From assembly GCA_900770225.1 (NCBI GenBank), contig CAAGJU010000143.1, forward strand, positions 1 through 32,625: a DNA stretch of 32,625 nucleotides, written 5' to 3'. Positions within the stretch are counted from its first letter, which is position 1, and each line of letters opens with the position of its first letter. Shown one piece after another: positions 7,059-13,389 of this stretch. The notes below the pieces were generated by a model. That model saw only the letters and a list, made by a program, of their open reading frames with translations, did not search any database and was not told the DNA's origin. This DNA comes from Lachnospiraceae bacterium (lineage in GTDB: Bacteria > Bacillota > Clostridia > Lachnospirales > Lachnospiraceae). Position numbers and translations under genes: made by a program.

Positions 7059-8144
7059 GCGGTATAAGCTGGATCGGGTCGGCATCCGCATGGTAAAGGA
7101 ACCGCCTCTGTACAGCAGTGAACCCGTAAATACACCGGATGCAGCGGTAAGACTGATGGCAGAAACGCTGCGGCAGTATGACCGGTGTTAGCGTCGGGTG
7201 ATTTTGACCATTTTGGGTCGGGCGAAAATGGCCAAACATTAGTCGATTCATTTTAGCCAATGGATTTATTCCATGGTGCTCTTGACACGAGCCTCCATCG
7301 CCCATGATGTCTTGGCAAAGCGACAAGCACTTAAAATACAAGCGTTTGCCTATGGCACGAGAGCCTATCATGAGCTACTCATGTCAAGAGCCTTTCACGG
7401 CATAAAAACCATTGGCCCTTTTAATCCGACTGAAATTGGTCATTTTTTTCCGACTCTAGAGCGATCATTTTCACCCGACCCTAACACCGGGAAGTATTCT
7501 GTGTTGTGAATCTGCGGAATGATATGAAGCCGATCAATATGAATATTGTCTCCATCGGTACTTTAAATCAGTCCCTGGCGCATCCGAGGGAGATTCTGAA
7601 AAGCACGATTCTCTCCAATGCGGAATCCGTCATGCTGTTTCATAACCACCCCAGCGGTAATTGTAATCTCAGTCCTTCAGCGGAGGATATTGCGCTGACA
7701 GACCGCATGCAGAAGCTGTGTACGCTTCTTGGTGTACCGGTCCTGGATCATATCATTATCGGCAATGCGGACCGCTACTACTCTTTCCGTGAACATGATA
7801 GCCTGTCGATTCCCCAGATTGAATACACGACCGATATCGGCGGCATTGACCTCAAAGCGCAGAAAGTTGCGGAGAAGTCATCAGCGAAGTATCAATCTGC
7901 TTCAGACAGAAAGCAGTCTGTCCAGGAAATCACAGAGAAGCTGGAGCAGGGTGTTCACGGCCTCTTTGAAAGCGACAGATACAAGGCATATCTTTCCAGC
8001 ATGTCCTAGTTTCATAACTATTCTTTGAACAATACGATATTGATTGCGCTGCAGAAACCAGATGCGACGCTTGTGACCGGCTATCAGGCCTGGAAGACAA
8101 AACACGGACGCCAGGTCATGAATGGTTTGGCGCGCCCTCCTTAA
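7045..8144 (+). pseudogene. JAB (RadC-like) - ArdC polyvalent gene, split by a mobile element and an amber codon
   Basis: Removing 7186-7490 (element plus one target copy) joins ...AETLRQYDR to EVFCVVNLRNDMKPINMNIV without a frameshift, giving a JAB/MPN domain with the metal motif HNHPSG and its downstream S..D (HNHPSGNCNLSPSAED). The frame goes on through a helical linker to YLSSMS and a TAG at 8007-8009. Directly after the TAG the same frame reads FHNYSLNNTILIALQKP, then DATLVTGYQAWKTKHGRQV, the hallmark start of the ArdC ssDNA-binding domain, before diverging near 8120 and stopping at 8142. In intact homologues the ArdC motif follows a Met-x-x residue like this without interruption, so the TAG is probably a nonsense mutation. 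The ArdC remainder is deleted. It was a plasmid/ICE anti-defence polyvalent protein. Confidence 0.8.
7182..7490. mobile_element. 301-bp IS21-type miniature element with CCGG target duplication
   Basis: The element spans 7186-7486, beginning TGTTAGCGTCGGGTGA and ending TCACCCGACCCTAACA, i.e. TG...CA termini with imperfect inverted repeats over about 24 bp. Each end also carries internal copies of a GTCGG-N2-AAAATGACC-type motif (left at about 7192 and 7214; right at about 7425, 7442 and 7463, inverted), the multiple terminal repeats characteristic of the IS21 family. CCGG at 7182-7185 and 7487-7490 is a perfect 4 bp target duplication; removing the insert restores the JAB reading frame exactly. 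No istA or istB motif remains inside, so it must be mobilised in trans. Confidence 0.85.
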
Positions 8145-8198
8145 TTCTCGCGTCATAGAAGCCGCATCCTCTGCGGGTGTGGAATGGAGGTCGGAGCC

Positions 8199-8294
8199 AT
8201 GGATGATTATGAACTTATCATGGTGGTGCTTGGCATCATCGGCGCTGTTCTTACGGCGCTTGCCCTTGGCTACAAGTTCGGATCAAAAAAGTAA
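8199..8294 (+). CDS. Holin-like type I toxin peptide
   Basis: 31 aa: MDDYELIMVVLGIIGAVLTA then LALGYKFGSKK. A short acidic N-terminus, one hydrophobic helix (residues 6-25) and a Lys-rich tail are the profile of the Hol_Tox family (TxpA/BsrG-like type I toxins that insert into the cell's own membrane). GGAGG lies 9 nt before the ATG. It is too short for ordinary ORF callers. A minus-strand transcription unit converges on its 3' end (promoter at 8379-8406, terminator at 8285-8328), the arrangement expected for an antisense antitoxin RNA. The position, directly after decayed mobile DNA, fits plasmid or phage-borne addiction modules. Confidence 0.75.
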   Translation: MDDYELIMVVLGIIGAVLTALALGYKFGSKK

Positions 8295-8372
8295 GCCGCC
8301 CATACTCTCCAAAGTTTAGCGGCTTACTGCTAAATAAGTAGAGGGTCAACCGTCGCCGGTGATCCTTTCTGC
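8285..8372 (-). ncRNA. Predicted antisense antitoxin RNA of the holin-like toxin
   Basis: A consensus-like minus promoter (TTGACG at 8401-8406, 16 bp, TATACT at 8379-8384) would start an RNA near 8372. It ends at a strong intrinsic terminator: a 10-bp stem (AGTAAGCCGC..GCGGCTTACT, 8290-8328) followed by TTTTTT on the minus strand (8285-8290). The ~88-nt RNA is complementary to the last ~10 nt of the toxin gene and its 3' untranslated region, like RatA against txpA. The hairpin shows a U-run only on the minus strand, so it is not primarily a terminator for the toxin mRNA. Confidence 0.65.
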
Positions 8373-8376
8373 ATCT

Positions 8377-8538
8377 TTAGTATAGCCTATCTGCGCTGTT
8401 CGTCAAATCCTGCGGTTCTTCCTCCAGCATCTCTCCCAGCATCCGCACGCAAATGTGCAGCACTGCGCTCATGCGCATGATTTTGCGTGCGCTCCAGACT
8501 GCGTAGAGGGCCAGCAGCGCAATGATGATATCCTGCAT
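8377..8538 (-). CDS. Possible small membrane protein
   Basis: 53 aa: MQDIIIALLALYAVWSARKI, then a helical amphipathic part ending EMLEEEPQDLTNSADRLY. A single N-terminal membrane helix (residues 3-16) is clear. A purine-rich AGAAGAGAG lies 6-14 nt before the ATG, a mediocre ribosome binding site. The frame is GCGC-rich like the resident genes. The antisense-RNA promoter lies within its last codons, so it may instead be a by-product of that locus. Confidence 0.4.
   Translation of the reverse strand: MQDIIIALLALYAVWSARKIMRMSAVLHICVRMLGEMLEEEPQDLTNSADRLY
8379..8406 (-). promoter_or_regulatory. Promoter of the antisense RNA
   Basis: TTGACG (8401-8406, read on the minus strand), 16 bp spacer, TATACT (8379-8384). 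It lies inside the 3' end of the small minus-strand ORF 8377-8538. Confidence 0.7.
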
Positions 8539-8824
8539 ATATTTCTCTCTTCTGCTTTTCCATATACGCCAGAGCGCCGAATTCCCTGCGCAAAATAGAA
8601 ATTTTTTGCAAATTTTATGTTTTGAGCGCCAAGTGCCGGAACAGATTCCCGCCAGATTTCGAAAAACCGTGTTCTGCGCATATCGGTTTCGCTTCCGTGC
8701 ATCAATTAATTTCTGCACGATTGACAGTGAAATTTTTAATTTCTGCACTCATTGTGCGCTCTGCTCCTCGCGCAAAATTTCCAACCGCATCACCGCGTAT
8801 CATATATGGGAAGGAGATATTCGC
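8539..8824. other. Intergenic region rich in GCGC and GCAC words
   Basis: No supported gene. TTAATTTCTGCAC occurs twice (8706-8718 and 8736-8748, 30 bp apart), a possible operator pair upstream of the glycosyltransferase. AAGGAG at 8811-8816 is the ribosome binding site of that gene. TATCAT at about 8800 is the only -10 candidate. Confidence 0.4.
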
Positions 8825-9838
8825 ATGCCTGATCCAAACATTAACCCCGGCGCTTCCGGGCGCACATCCTGCCCGAGCGCGATAGATATCATCATCCCTG
8901 CGCACCATGCCGCATCCACGCTTGCACCGTGCCTGGATTCCATCCTTGCGCAGAGTTTCGAGGATTGGCGCGCGATCGTGATTCTCAACCAGAGCGGTTA
9001 CGATACGACGATGGGGATTGCGGGGAAGTATGCGGGCGCAGATCCACGGATCACCGTGCGCTATTTGCAGCGCGGGGATCTGTCGAGCGCGGTAAACTAC
9101 GGTGTTTCCATTTCCAGCGCGCCGTATATCGCGATGCTGGATGCGGACGACGAATACGATCCGCGTTTTCTGGAATTAGCGCTTGATGCGCTGAAAGTCA
9201 CCGACGCAGACATGGCGCTGGCCGATGTCCTGCGCTTTGAGGACGAGCCCGAACTCCGGGGCGCAATCGAGAGCAATGCGCGGGCGGCGCTGGATGTCGA
9301 GATTCAGCGCGGGGAGGAGAAGTACGAGTTCATGATGCGCAATCCGATCAGCGGGGTTCTGCGCTCAAACCGTGTATACACCCGCAAGGTGCTGGAAGGC
9401 GTCTGGTACCCGTCCGGGCGTGTGCACGAGGACGAGTATGCGATCTATGACGTGCTGCGCAACTGCGAGTCCGCAGCGCATATCAAAGCGCCGCTGTACT
9501 ACTACCGCAAGACGCCCGGATCGATCACAAGCGCATCGAACCCGCGCGAGCTGCTTGACGAGGTGCGCGCGCTGAGCCACCGAATTCACGCTGCTGCGCA
9601 GTACGGTGATGCGCAGATCGTGGCCGCAGCGCTGAAACAGTGCGCTATGGACGTGTGCTTCCGGTACGCGCAGTACGATGAAGCGCATCGGCACGACTTC
9701 CGCACGGTCGAAGCGCTGCGAATTGCGCGGGTAGAGCTGAAAGCGTATGGCAGATATCTGCCAGCGCTTGAGCGCATGCGCTTAGGATTCATCCTCGCGC
9801 ACCCGGAAAGTGTGAATAAGCTTGTGCGCAGGCACTGA
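8825..9838 (+). CDS. Family 2 (GT-A) glycosyltransferase
   Basis: 337 aa from the ATG at 8825, which has AAGGAGATATTCGC before it; the open frame extends further left but without a start signal. After a 20-residue leader comes AIDIIIPAHHAASTLAPCLD, the first strand and helix of the GT-A fold. A DADDEY metal-binding DXD-type motif lies near residue 105, and RVHEDEYAIYDVL near residue 200 matches the second catalytic region of GT2 enzymes (the ED base). It probably adds a sugar from a nucleotide sugar to a surface polysaccharide or teichoic acid. It stands alone here, 7 kb from the polysaccharide operon, but shares its heavy GCGC usage. Donor and acceptor cannot be told. Confidence 0.85.
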   Translation: MPDPNINPGASGRTSCPSAIDIIIPAHHAASTLAPCLDSILAQSFEDWRAIVILNQSGYDTTMGIAGKYAGADPRITVRYLQRGDLSSAVNYGVSISSAPYIAMLDADDEYDPRFLELALDALKVTDADMALADVLRFEDEPELRGAIESNARAALDVEIQRGEEKYEFMMRNPISGVLRSNRVYTRKVLEGVWYPSGRVHEDEYAIYDVLRNCESAAHIKAPLYYYRKTPGSITSASNPRELLDEVRALSHRIHAAAQYGDAQIVAAALKQCAMDVCFRYAQYDEAHRHDFRTVEALRIARVELKAYGRYLPALERMRLGFILAHPESVNKLVRRH

Positions 9839-9896
9839 GATGTTGCGCCGGATGCGGCGGAAGTGAGTAATACGGAGCGCAGGTGTGGAGGCAAGC

Positions 9897-10178
9897 ATGA
9901 GCCGGTTGTCAGAAAAACTGTCGAAAAAAATACTGCAGGATACCGGGGTCCGTACAGACCCTGGCACCTTCCGAAGAACCTATGCCGGATACTGGCAGAA
10001 AGCGGGTGGGGCATTTTTATGGACGATGAAAGCAAAAGATGGGTCCATCACAGTCGGAAGCTGTGACCGTGCTTCAGACTGTATTAAGTCAGGTGCCAAG
10101 CTGTCAGCGCATGATGATGGTTTTTGTGCCATCGAAATCATTGCGGACGAGGCTGGCGCCGGAAAGGAGAGGGAATGA
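9897..10178 (+). CDS. Small protein coupled to the double-Panacea gene; candidate toxin
   Basis: 93 aa from the ATG at 9897, chosen because GGAGG sits 5 nt upstream (an in-frame ATG at 9885 has no such site). The N-terminus is a basic helix (SRLSEKLSKKILQD). The middle is a mixed segment with YAGYWQKAGGAFLWTMKAKD, and there are three Cys. The stop codon overlaps the start of the Panacea protein (ATGA, 10175-10178), so expression is translationally coupled. Panacea-domain antitoxins are usually encoded next to a small toxin, so this is the obvious partner candidate. However, the gene matches no toxin family I know. Confidence 0.6.
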   Translation: MSRLSEKLSKKILQDTGVRTDPGTFRRTYAGYWQKAGGAFLWTMKAKDGSITVGSCDRASDCIKSGAKLSAHDDGFCAIEIIADEAGAGKERE

Positions 10179-11110
10179 GCACAATTTTCGATGCTGCAAA
10201 ATATATTCTTGAGCAGAAAGGCTCCATGCTGACACTGAAGTTGCAGAAGCTCTGCTACTATGCGCAGGCTTGGTCGCTTGTCTGGGACGAGCAGCCGTTG
10301 TTTGAGGAAGACTTCGAAGCCTGGGAGAGCGGGCCAATCTGTCCTGAATTGTATGACCCATACAAAAATGTATATGCGAACTCCGCTGACGATATGAAGC
10401 AGGGCGATTCCAGCGTCTTTAATGCAACGCAGAAGGAAACGCTGGATGCCGTGCTGGATTTTTATGGAGATCGGGAACCATACTGGCTCCGCGAACTGAC
10501 GCACATGGAAGACCCGTGGAAGAAGGCAAGGGGAGACTGCAGGATGGGAGAGAAATGCAATACCATCATTACAAAGCAATCAATGTGCGAATATTATGCC
10601 GGGCTGGATGGAGATTCAACAATTGTTCAGATTGCTGAATGGTTTCTCAGCAAGGCGCCTATGAGTCATAGAAAGCTGCAAGCGCTCTGCTATTACGCCT
10701 ATGCGTGGTACATTGTTTTCTTTAATGATGCCGAAGCAGTCACAAGCGAAAGCGACATCAACACGCTGTGCGATGATGTCTTTGAAGCATGGATTTATGG
10801 CCCAACGTGCAGACGTTTGCACGATCGGTACGGGAAATACGGTGGAAACAATATTCCCAAAGATGTAAACACGCCTGCGTTCGATGATGATATCGAAGAT
10901 CTCTTGCAGCAGGTGTGGGATGTTTATGGCTCATGTTCAACGGATCAGTTTGAGCACCTGACACACCAGGAAGGTCCGTGGAATGAAGCAAGGGAAGGCG
11001 TGCACTTTGGAGATGCATGCACAAATCCGATCAGCCCGTTGGCAATTCTTCGGTATTATTCGAAAGAACAGCAGGAATGGAAAAAAGAGCAGGGCGCGTT
11101 GCATGCTTAA
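10175..11110 (+). CDS. Tandem double Panacea (DUF4065/SocA-like) protein
   Basis: 311 aa from the ATG at 10175 (GGAGAGG 5 nt upstream). It holds two complete copies of one domain. Copy 1 (about 1-143) has LKLQKLCYYAQAWSLVW, FEAWESGPICPELYD, THMEDPWKKARGD and a final SMCEYY. Copy 2 (about 148-305) has HRKLQALCYYAYAWYIVF, FEAWIYGPTCRRLHD, THQEGPWNEAREG and AILRYYS. These are the signature elements of the Panacea domain (KLQKLxYYAQAW, EAWxxGP). Single Panacea domains are promiscuous antitoxin modules that neutralise varied toxins (PanAT systems), and SocA is a proteolytic adaptor. A tandem duplication could bind two partners. It sits between a coupled 93-aa gene and a 76-aa gene 18 bp downstream. 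Role as antitoxin inferred. Confidence 0.85.
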   Translation: MSTIFDAAKYILEQKGSMLTLKLQKLCYYAQAWSLVWDEQPLFEEDFEAWESGPICPELYDPYKNVYANSADDMKQGDSSVFNATQKETLDAVLDFYGDREPYWLRELTHMEDPWKKARGDCRMGEKCNTIITKQSMCEYYAGLDGDSTIVQIAEWFLSKAPMSHRKLQALCYYAYAWYIVFFNDAEAVTSESDINTLCDDVFEAWIYGPTCRRLHDRYGKYGGNNIPKDVNTPAFDDDIEDLLQQVWDVYGSCSTDQFEHLTHQEGPWNEAREGVHFGDACTNPISPLAILRYYSKEQQEWKKEQGALHA

Positions 11111-11128
11111 AAATAGTAAAATATAAGT

Positions 11129-11359
11129 ATGGGAAGCCTTAACACATTCGATTGGAAAGCGTACAGGGAACGCTTGGCGCATATGAACGGGCCTGTTTCT
11201 TTAAAGGATCGTCCGCGCTGCACAACAAAAGTTGATTGGCGAGGACTGATTGCTTATGCAAAGGCAAAAGGCGTGCAGCCAGCAGAGCTGCCAGACGAAG
11301 AAAAAGCCCTTTTCGTAGAAGGCGGGATTGCGCATATTCACGATCCCGGACTTTGGTGA
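11129..11359 (+). CDS. Small protein, paralog of the one at 11450-11671
   Basis: 76 aa, 18 bp after the Panacea gene and presumably in its operon; no clear ribosome binding site is seen (AAATATAAGT before the ATG), so coupling is likely. FDWKAYRERL, then VDWRGLIAYAKAKG, PAELPDEEK and VEGGIAHI align along the full length with the convergent minus-strand gene (IDWAKYREYM, IDYRGLIALAKKKG, VAELSDAEK, IEGGMKHL). Two paralogs ending two separate conflict-type operons suggest a shared accessory role, for example an antitoxin or adaptor. Family not recognised. Confidence 0.65.
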   Translation: MGSLNTFDWKAYRERLAHMNGPVSLKDRPRCTTKVDWRGLIAYAKAKGVQPAELPDEEKALFVEGGIAHIHDPGLW

Positions 11360-11374
11360 TCAGCAACGCAAGAT

Positions 11375-11405
11375 GAGCCAGTCTGAAAAGACTGGCTTTT
11401 TTTAT
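11375..11405 (+). terminator. Intrinsic terminator of the Panacea operon
   Basis: AGCCAGTC pairs with GACTGGCT around TGAAAA and is followed by TTTTTTTAT. Confidence 0.85.
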
Positions 11406-11417
11406 GCATGAAGAAAA

Positions 11418-11446
11418 AAAGAAAAGCCCGCATTGCTGCGAGCCTA
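11418..11446 (-). terminator. Intrinsic terminator of the GNAT-like operon, same hairpin as repeat copy 1
   Basis: On the minus strand GCTCGCAGCAATGCGGGC forms a 7-bp stem followed by TTTTCTTTTT. The hairpin is base-for-base the one at 2164-2192. Confidence 0.8.
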
Positions 11447-11449
11447 TCG

Positions 11450-11671
11450 TCACCAACCGCGCACTTCGCGCAGATGCTTCATTCCGCCTTCGATATACGG
11501 ATCTTTTTCAGCGTCGCTGAGTTCTGCAACCTGGCAGCCTTTCTTTTTTGCCAGAGCGATCAGACCTCTGTAGTCGATCTTGATCTGCGGGATATCTTCA
11601 GGCGGAACATAGGTGGGCGCATTTTTCATATACTCCCGATACTTAGCCCAATCGATGTTTGGATATGTCAA
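11450..11671 (-). CDS. Small paralog protein in the GNAT-like operon (TTG start)
   Basis: 73 aa. The start is TTG at 11671-11669 because AGGAGG lies 9 nt upstream and homology to the 76-aa paralog at 11129 begins right there (TYPNIDWAKYREYM); no ATG fits. The start overlaps the 3' end of the GNAT-like gene by 29 bp, indicating translational coupling. The conserved core is IDYRGLIALAKKKG..VAELSDAEKDPYIEGGM. The protein is small and charged, with no membrane segment. It could be an antitoxin of the GNAT-like protein, but no family is known to me. Confidence 0.65.
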   Translation of the reverse strand: MTYPNIDWAKYREYMKNAPTYVPPEDIPQIKIDYRGLIALAKKKGCQVAELSDAEKDPYIEGGMKHLREVRGW

Positions 11672-12200
11672 AGTTATACACCTCCTCGATATTTCGCATT
11701 GCTTCATCACAAAGAATGAAATGATACCGGTGCAACGTACCGACATACATTGCGCCAAGTGTGTTTACGTAGTGCCGCAAAACTCTTGCGTTAGCCGCAA
11801 ACCCATATACGGCATCACCCTGATGATGGTGCAGGCCAGAATACATGCCGGCTATCGCAAACAAGTGTCCGCCAACGCCTTTGTACATTTGATCATTTCC
11901 AGCAAGAAGCCTATCATTCTGCGGGGCACTGACCATCCACACAATGTATGAAGCATCCAAATTTGGTTCGTCGTGCATGGCGACCAAGCCCTGAATACTA
12001 TCATATTCTCCAGCTAGAACAAGGGCATACACATCATACTTTTTGCACAATTCTGGCCAGTTCACAAACCATCCGGTGTCTTCGGTACACTTGCGCAGAA
12101 TAGTTGGCCGTGTTACTTTCACCACCTCCGTACGGACCTGCTTTCCGGTCTTAGCGTTAATGAGGCAGGGCGTTAGTTCGTCTATCCAAACGGTTATCAT
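11643..12200 (-). CDS. GNAT-like acetyltransferase, candidate toxin
   Basis: 185 aa from the ATG at 12200 (AAAGGAGAGG upstream). Residues 58-80 (VYALVLAGEYDSIQGLVAMH) read as GNAT beta-strands, and 85-92 (YIVWMVSA) as the central strand. YKGVGGHLFAIAGMY (106-120) matches the acetyl-CoA-binding Q/R-x-x-G-x-G/A loop. NARVLRHYVNTLGAMYVG (137-154) matches the C-terminal N..a...Y..lGf motif. So a GNAT fold is likely, although the N-terminal 40 residues are atypical. GNAT toxins of the TacT/AtaT type acetylate charged tRNA; nothing here proves that. The gene is preceded by a strong promoter and a terminator/antiterminator leader and followed by an overlapping small gene, an arrangement that suits a controlled toxin. 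Confidence 0.6.
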   Translation of the reverse strand: MITVWIDELTPCLINAKTGKQVRTEVVKVTRPTILRKCTEDTGWFVNWPELCKKYDVYALVLAGEYDSIQGLVAMHDEPNLDASYIVWMVSAPQNDRLLAGNDQMYKGVGGHLFAIAGMYSGLHHHQGDAVYGFAANARVLRHYVNTLGAMYVGTLHRYHFILCDEAMRNIEEVYNFDISKHRLG

Positions 12201-12225
12201 CTTTTCCTCTCCTTTCTGTTTAGAC

Positions 12226-12271
12226 AAAAAAGCAGAGGCATCACCCCTGCTTAGTAACCCTTTGCAGGGGT
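12226..12271 (-). promoter_or_regulatory. Attenuator: mutually exclusive antiterminator and terminator
   Basis: In the minus-strand leader, ACCCCTGC (12264-12271) can pair with GCAGGGGT (12243-12250), giving an 8-bp hairpin. The same GCAGGGG can instead pair with CCTCTGC (12232-12238) in a 7-bp hairpin followed by TTTTTT (12226-12231), an intrinsic terminator 25 nt before the start codon. The shared middle strand makes the two structures exclusive, the hallmark of transcription attenuation. The signal sensed is unknown; I recognise no riboswitch consensus. Confidence 0.65.
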
Positions 12272-12322
12272 ATCTGAAAATACAACTTTTACTGCTCCGA
12301 AACAAGTATCTGATACATCATT

Positions 12323-12351
12323 AGTATAGTCATAAAAGGCATATTTATCAA
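12323..12351 (-). promoter_or_regulatory. Promoter of the GNAT-like operon
   Basis: TTGATA (12346-12351), 17-bp spacer, TATACT (12323-12328) on the minus strand. This predicts a start near 12316 and a ~115-nt leader. Confidence 0.8.
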
Positions 12352-12409
12352 ATTCTGACCTGTTTTCTCATTGCTCTCTGTACATGAACCTGGCGGATGG
12401 CTATGATTA

Positions 12410-12672
12410 AGCTCGCAGAAATGGGGGCTTTTTCTTTTGGTGTTGCCCGTCTGAAACATGCCAATTTCCTACGCGAAACGAGGAACGATTGCCGTTTTTC
12501 GGGGGTCGAGGCGGTTTTCACGTTGGAATTTTCGATATTTCGCGCGCTAGAGTTCGTATTCACGCCGGTTCCGGCGCAAGTGCGTAATCGGAAGTTAGTG
12601 CTCATGGCCCCGAAATTCCGAAAGAATCACGAAATGCACGGACTTTCGGGGGAGATTTTTCACATTTTGCAC
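12410..12672 (+). repeat. Dispersed repeat, copy 2
   Basis: Same orientation and order as the copy at 2166-2420. The core that starts ACATGCCAATTTCCTACGCG is identical over more than 60 bases. The rest is diverged, but the GCCGG..CCGGC hairpin is kept with a changed loop (CT to TT), and CGCTAGAGTTCGTATT is unchanged. It starts with a hairpin (AGCTC..GGGCT) and TTTTTCTTTT, matching the terminator of copy 1. The flanks are unrelated to those of copy 1. Confidence 0.75.
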
Positions 12673-12776
12673 GGAAGGTGCGAGAAGGGAACCCGCAATT
12701 CCGAAAAAAGTGTGCGACGGCGCACATTTTGGATAGCGAAAATGTTGATGCACAACACTATTTTCATTATGCGCAA

Positions 12777-12803
12777 AAGAAAAGCTCCGCGTTGTGCGGA
12801 GTT
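12777..12803 (-). terminator. Intrinsic terminator of the PD-(D/E)XK-like gene
   Basis: On the minus strand CTCCGC pairs with GCGGAG around ACAAC, followed by CTTTTCTTTT, directly after the stop codon. Confidence 0.8.
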
Positions 12804-12804
12804 C

Positions 12805-13389
12805 TCATATCGCATTGGCTCCGTTGTGCTTTGCTCTCAGCATGCAGAAGAGCAATTCGCTCATGCTGCGCTCACGGTGCCATTGGCGCTGTTGAGGGCA
12901 GATATTCCAGAGGTTCCAATCCATGCGCGTATCCAGTGGCGTCGGATTCTCGTACTCGCGGTACGTCTCTTCGGTGTTGCGCAGATCGATGCTGGCGGGA
13001 ACGGCAACCATGATCCCAAACTCCGGGCATTCCGGTGCATCCATAAAAGTCATAATGTGTTTATCCAGCTTCCCGCTGCGCATATCATCCTGAATTGCCT
13101 TGTACGTGTCCATCGTCGTTACGACGAAGTTCTTTTCGCCATAGAAGTTCAGACCGTTGCCGGAATACACATCCTGCTTGCAGCTTTTGATCTCGTAGCA
13201 GGTAAAGATTCCTTTTTCGATGTCTGATGCGTAGATCACACCTGCAGGGGAAAACTCCATAACATCAATGCGCTTTGGATGTTTGGTACCATAGTCCAGC
13301 GTAACTTCTCTTGCGTAGTATTTGCGATCAGACAGACGAGTTGCAATCAGAAGGTTCGTCAGGAACTCCGTAGTTTCTTTTCTGTTCAT
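12805..13389 (-). CDS. PD-(D/E)XK nuclease-like protein (MmcB-like, phage type)
   Basis: 194 aa from the ATG at 13389. The frame extends further upstream but there is no better start; AAGAAGG lies more than 20 nt away, so initiation is weak. After MNRKETTEFLTNLLIATRLS comes VTLDYGTKHPKRIDVMEF (D42) and then CYEIKSCKQDVYSGNGLNF with E66-I-K68. Asp, about 24 residues and E-x-K fit a restriction-endonuclease-like core. Similar proteins of this length with GIEKGIF.CYEIKSC and NF.GEKN are common as orphan genes in Firmicutes prophages. Biochemical role unknown. High GCGC content indicates long residence in this genome. Confidence 0.7.
   Translation of the reverse strand: MNRKETTEFLTNLLIATRLSDRKYYAREVTLDYGTKHPKRIDVMEFSPAGVIYASDIEKGIFTCYEIKSCKQDVYSGNGLNFYGEKNFVVTTMDTYKAIQDDMRSGKLDKHIMTFMDAPECPEFGIMVAVPASIDLRNTEETYREYENPTPLDTRMDWNLWNICPQQRQWHRERSMSELLFCMLRAKHNGANAI

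Noticed and set aside
7273..7509. 78-codon frame inside the miniature element as a transposase remnant
   Set aside because: No IstA or IstB motif is readable, and it crosses the element boundary into the JAB gene.
12397..13227. 276-codon plus-strand frame across repeat copy 2 and the PD-(D/E)XK gene
   Set aside because: It runs antisense through a well-supported minus-strand gene and a non-coding repeat; it has no start signal.
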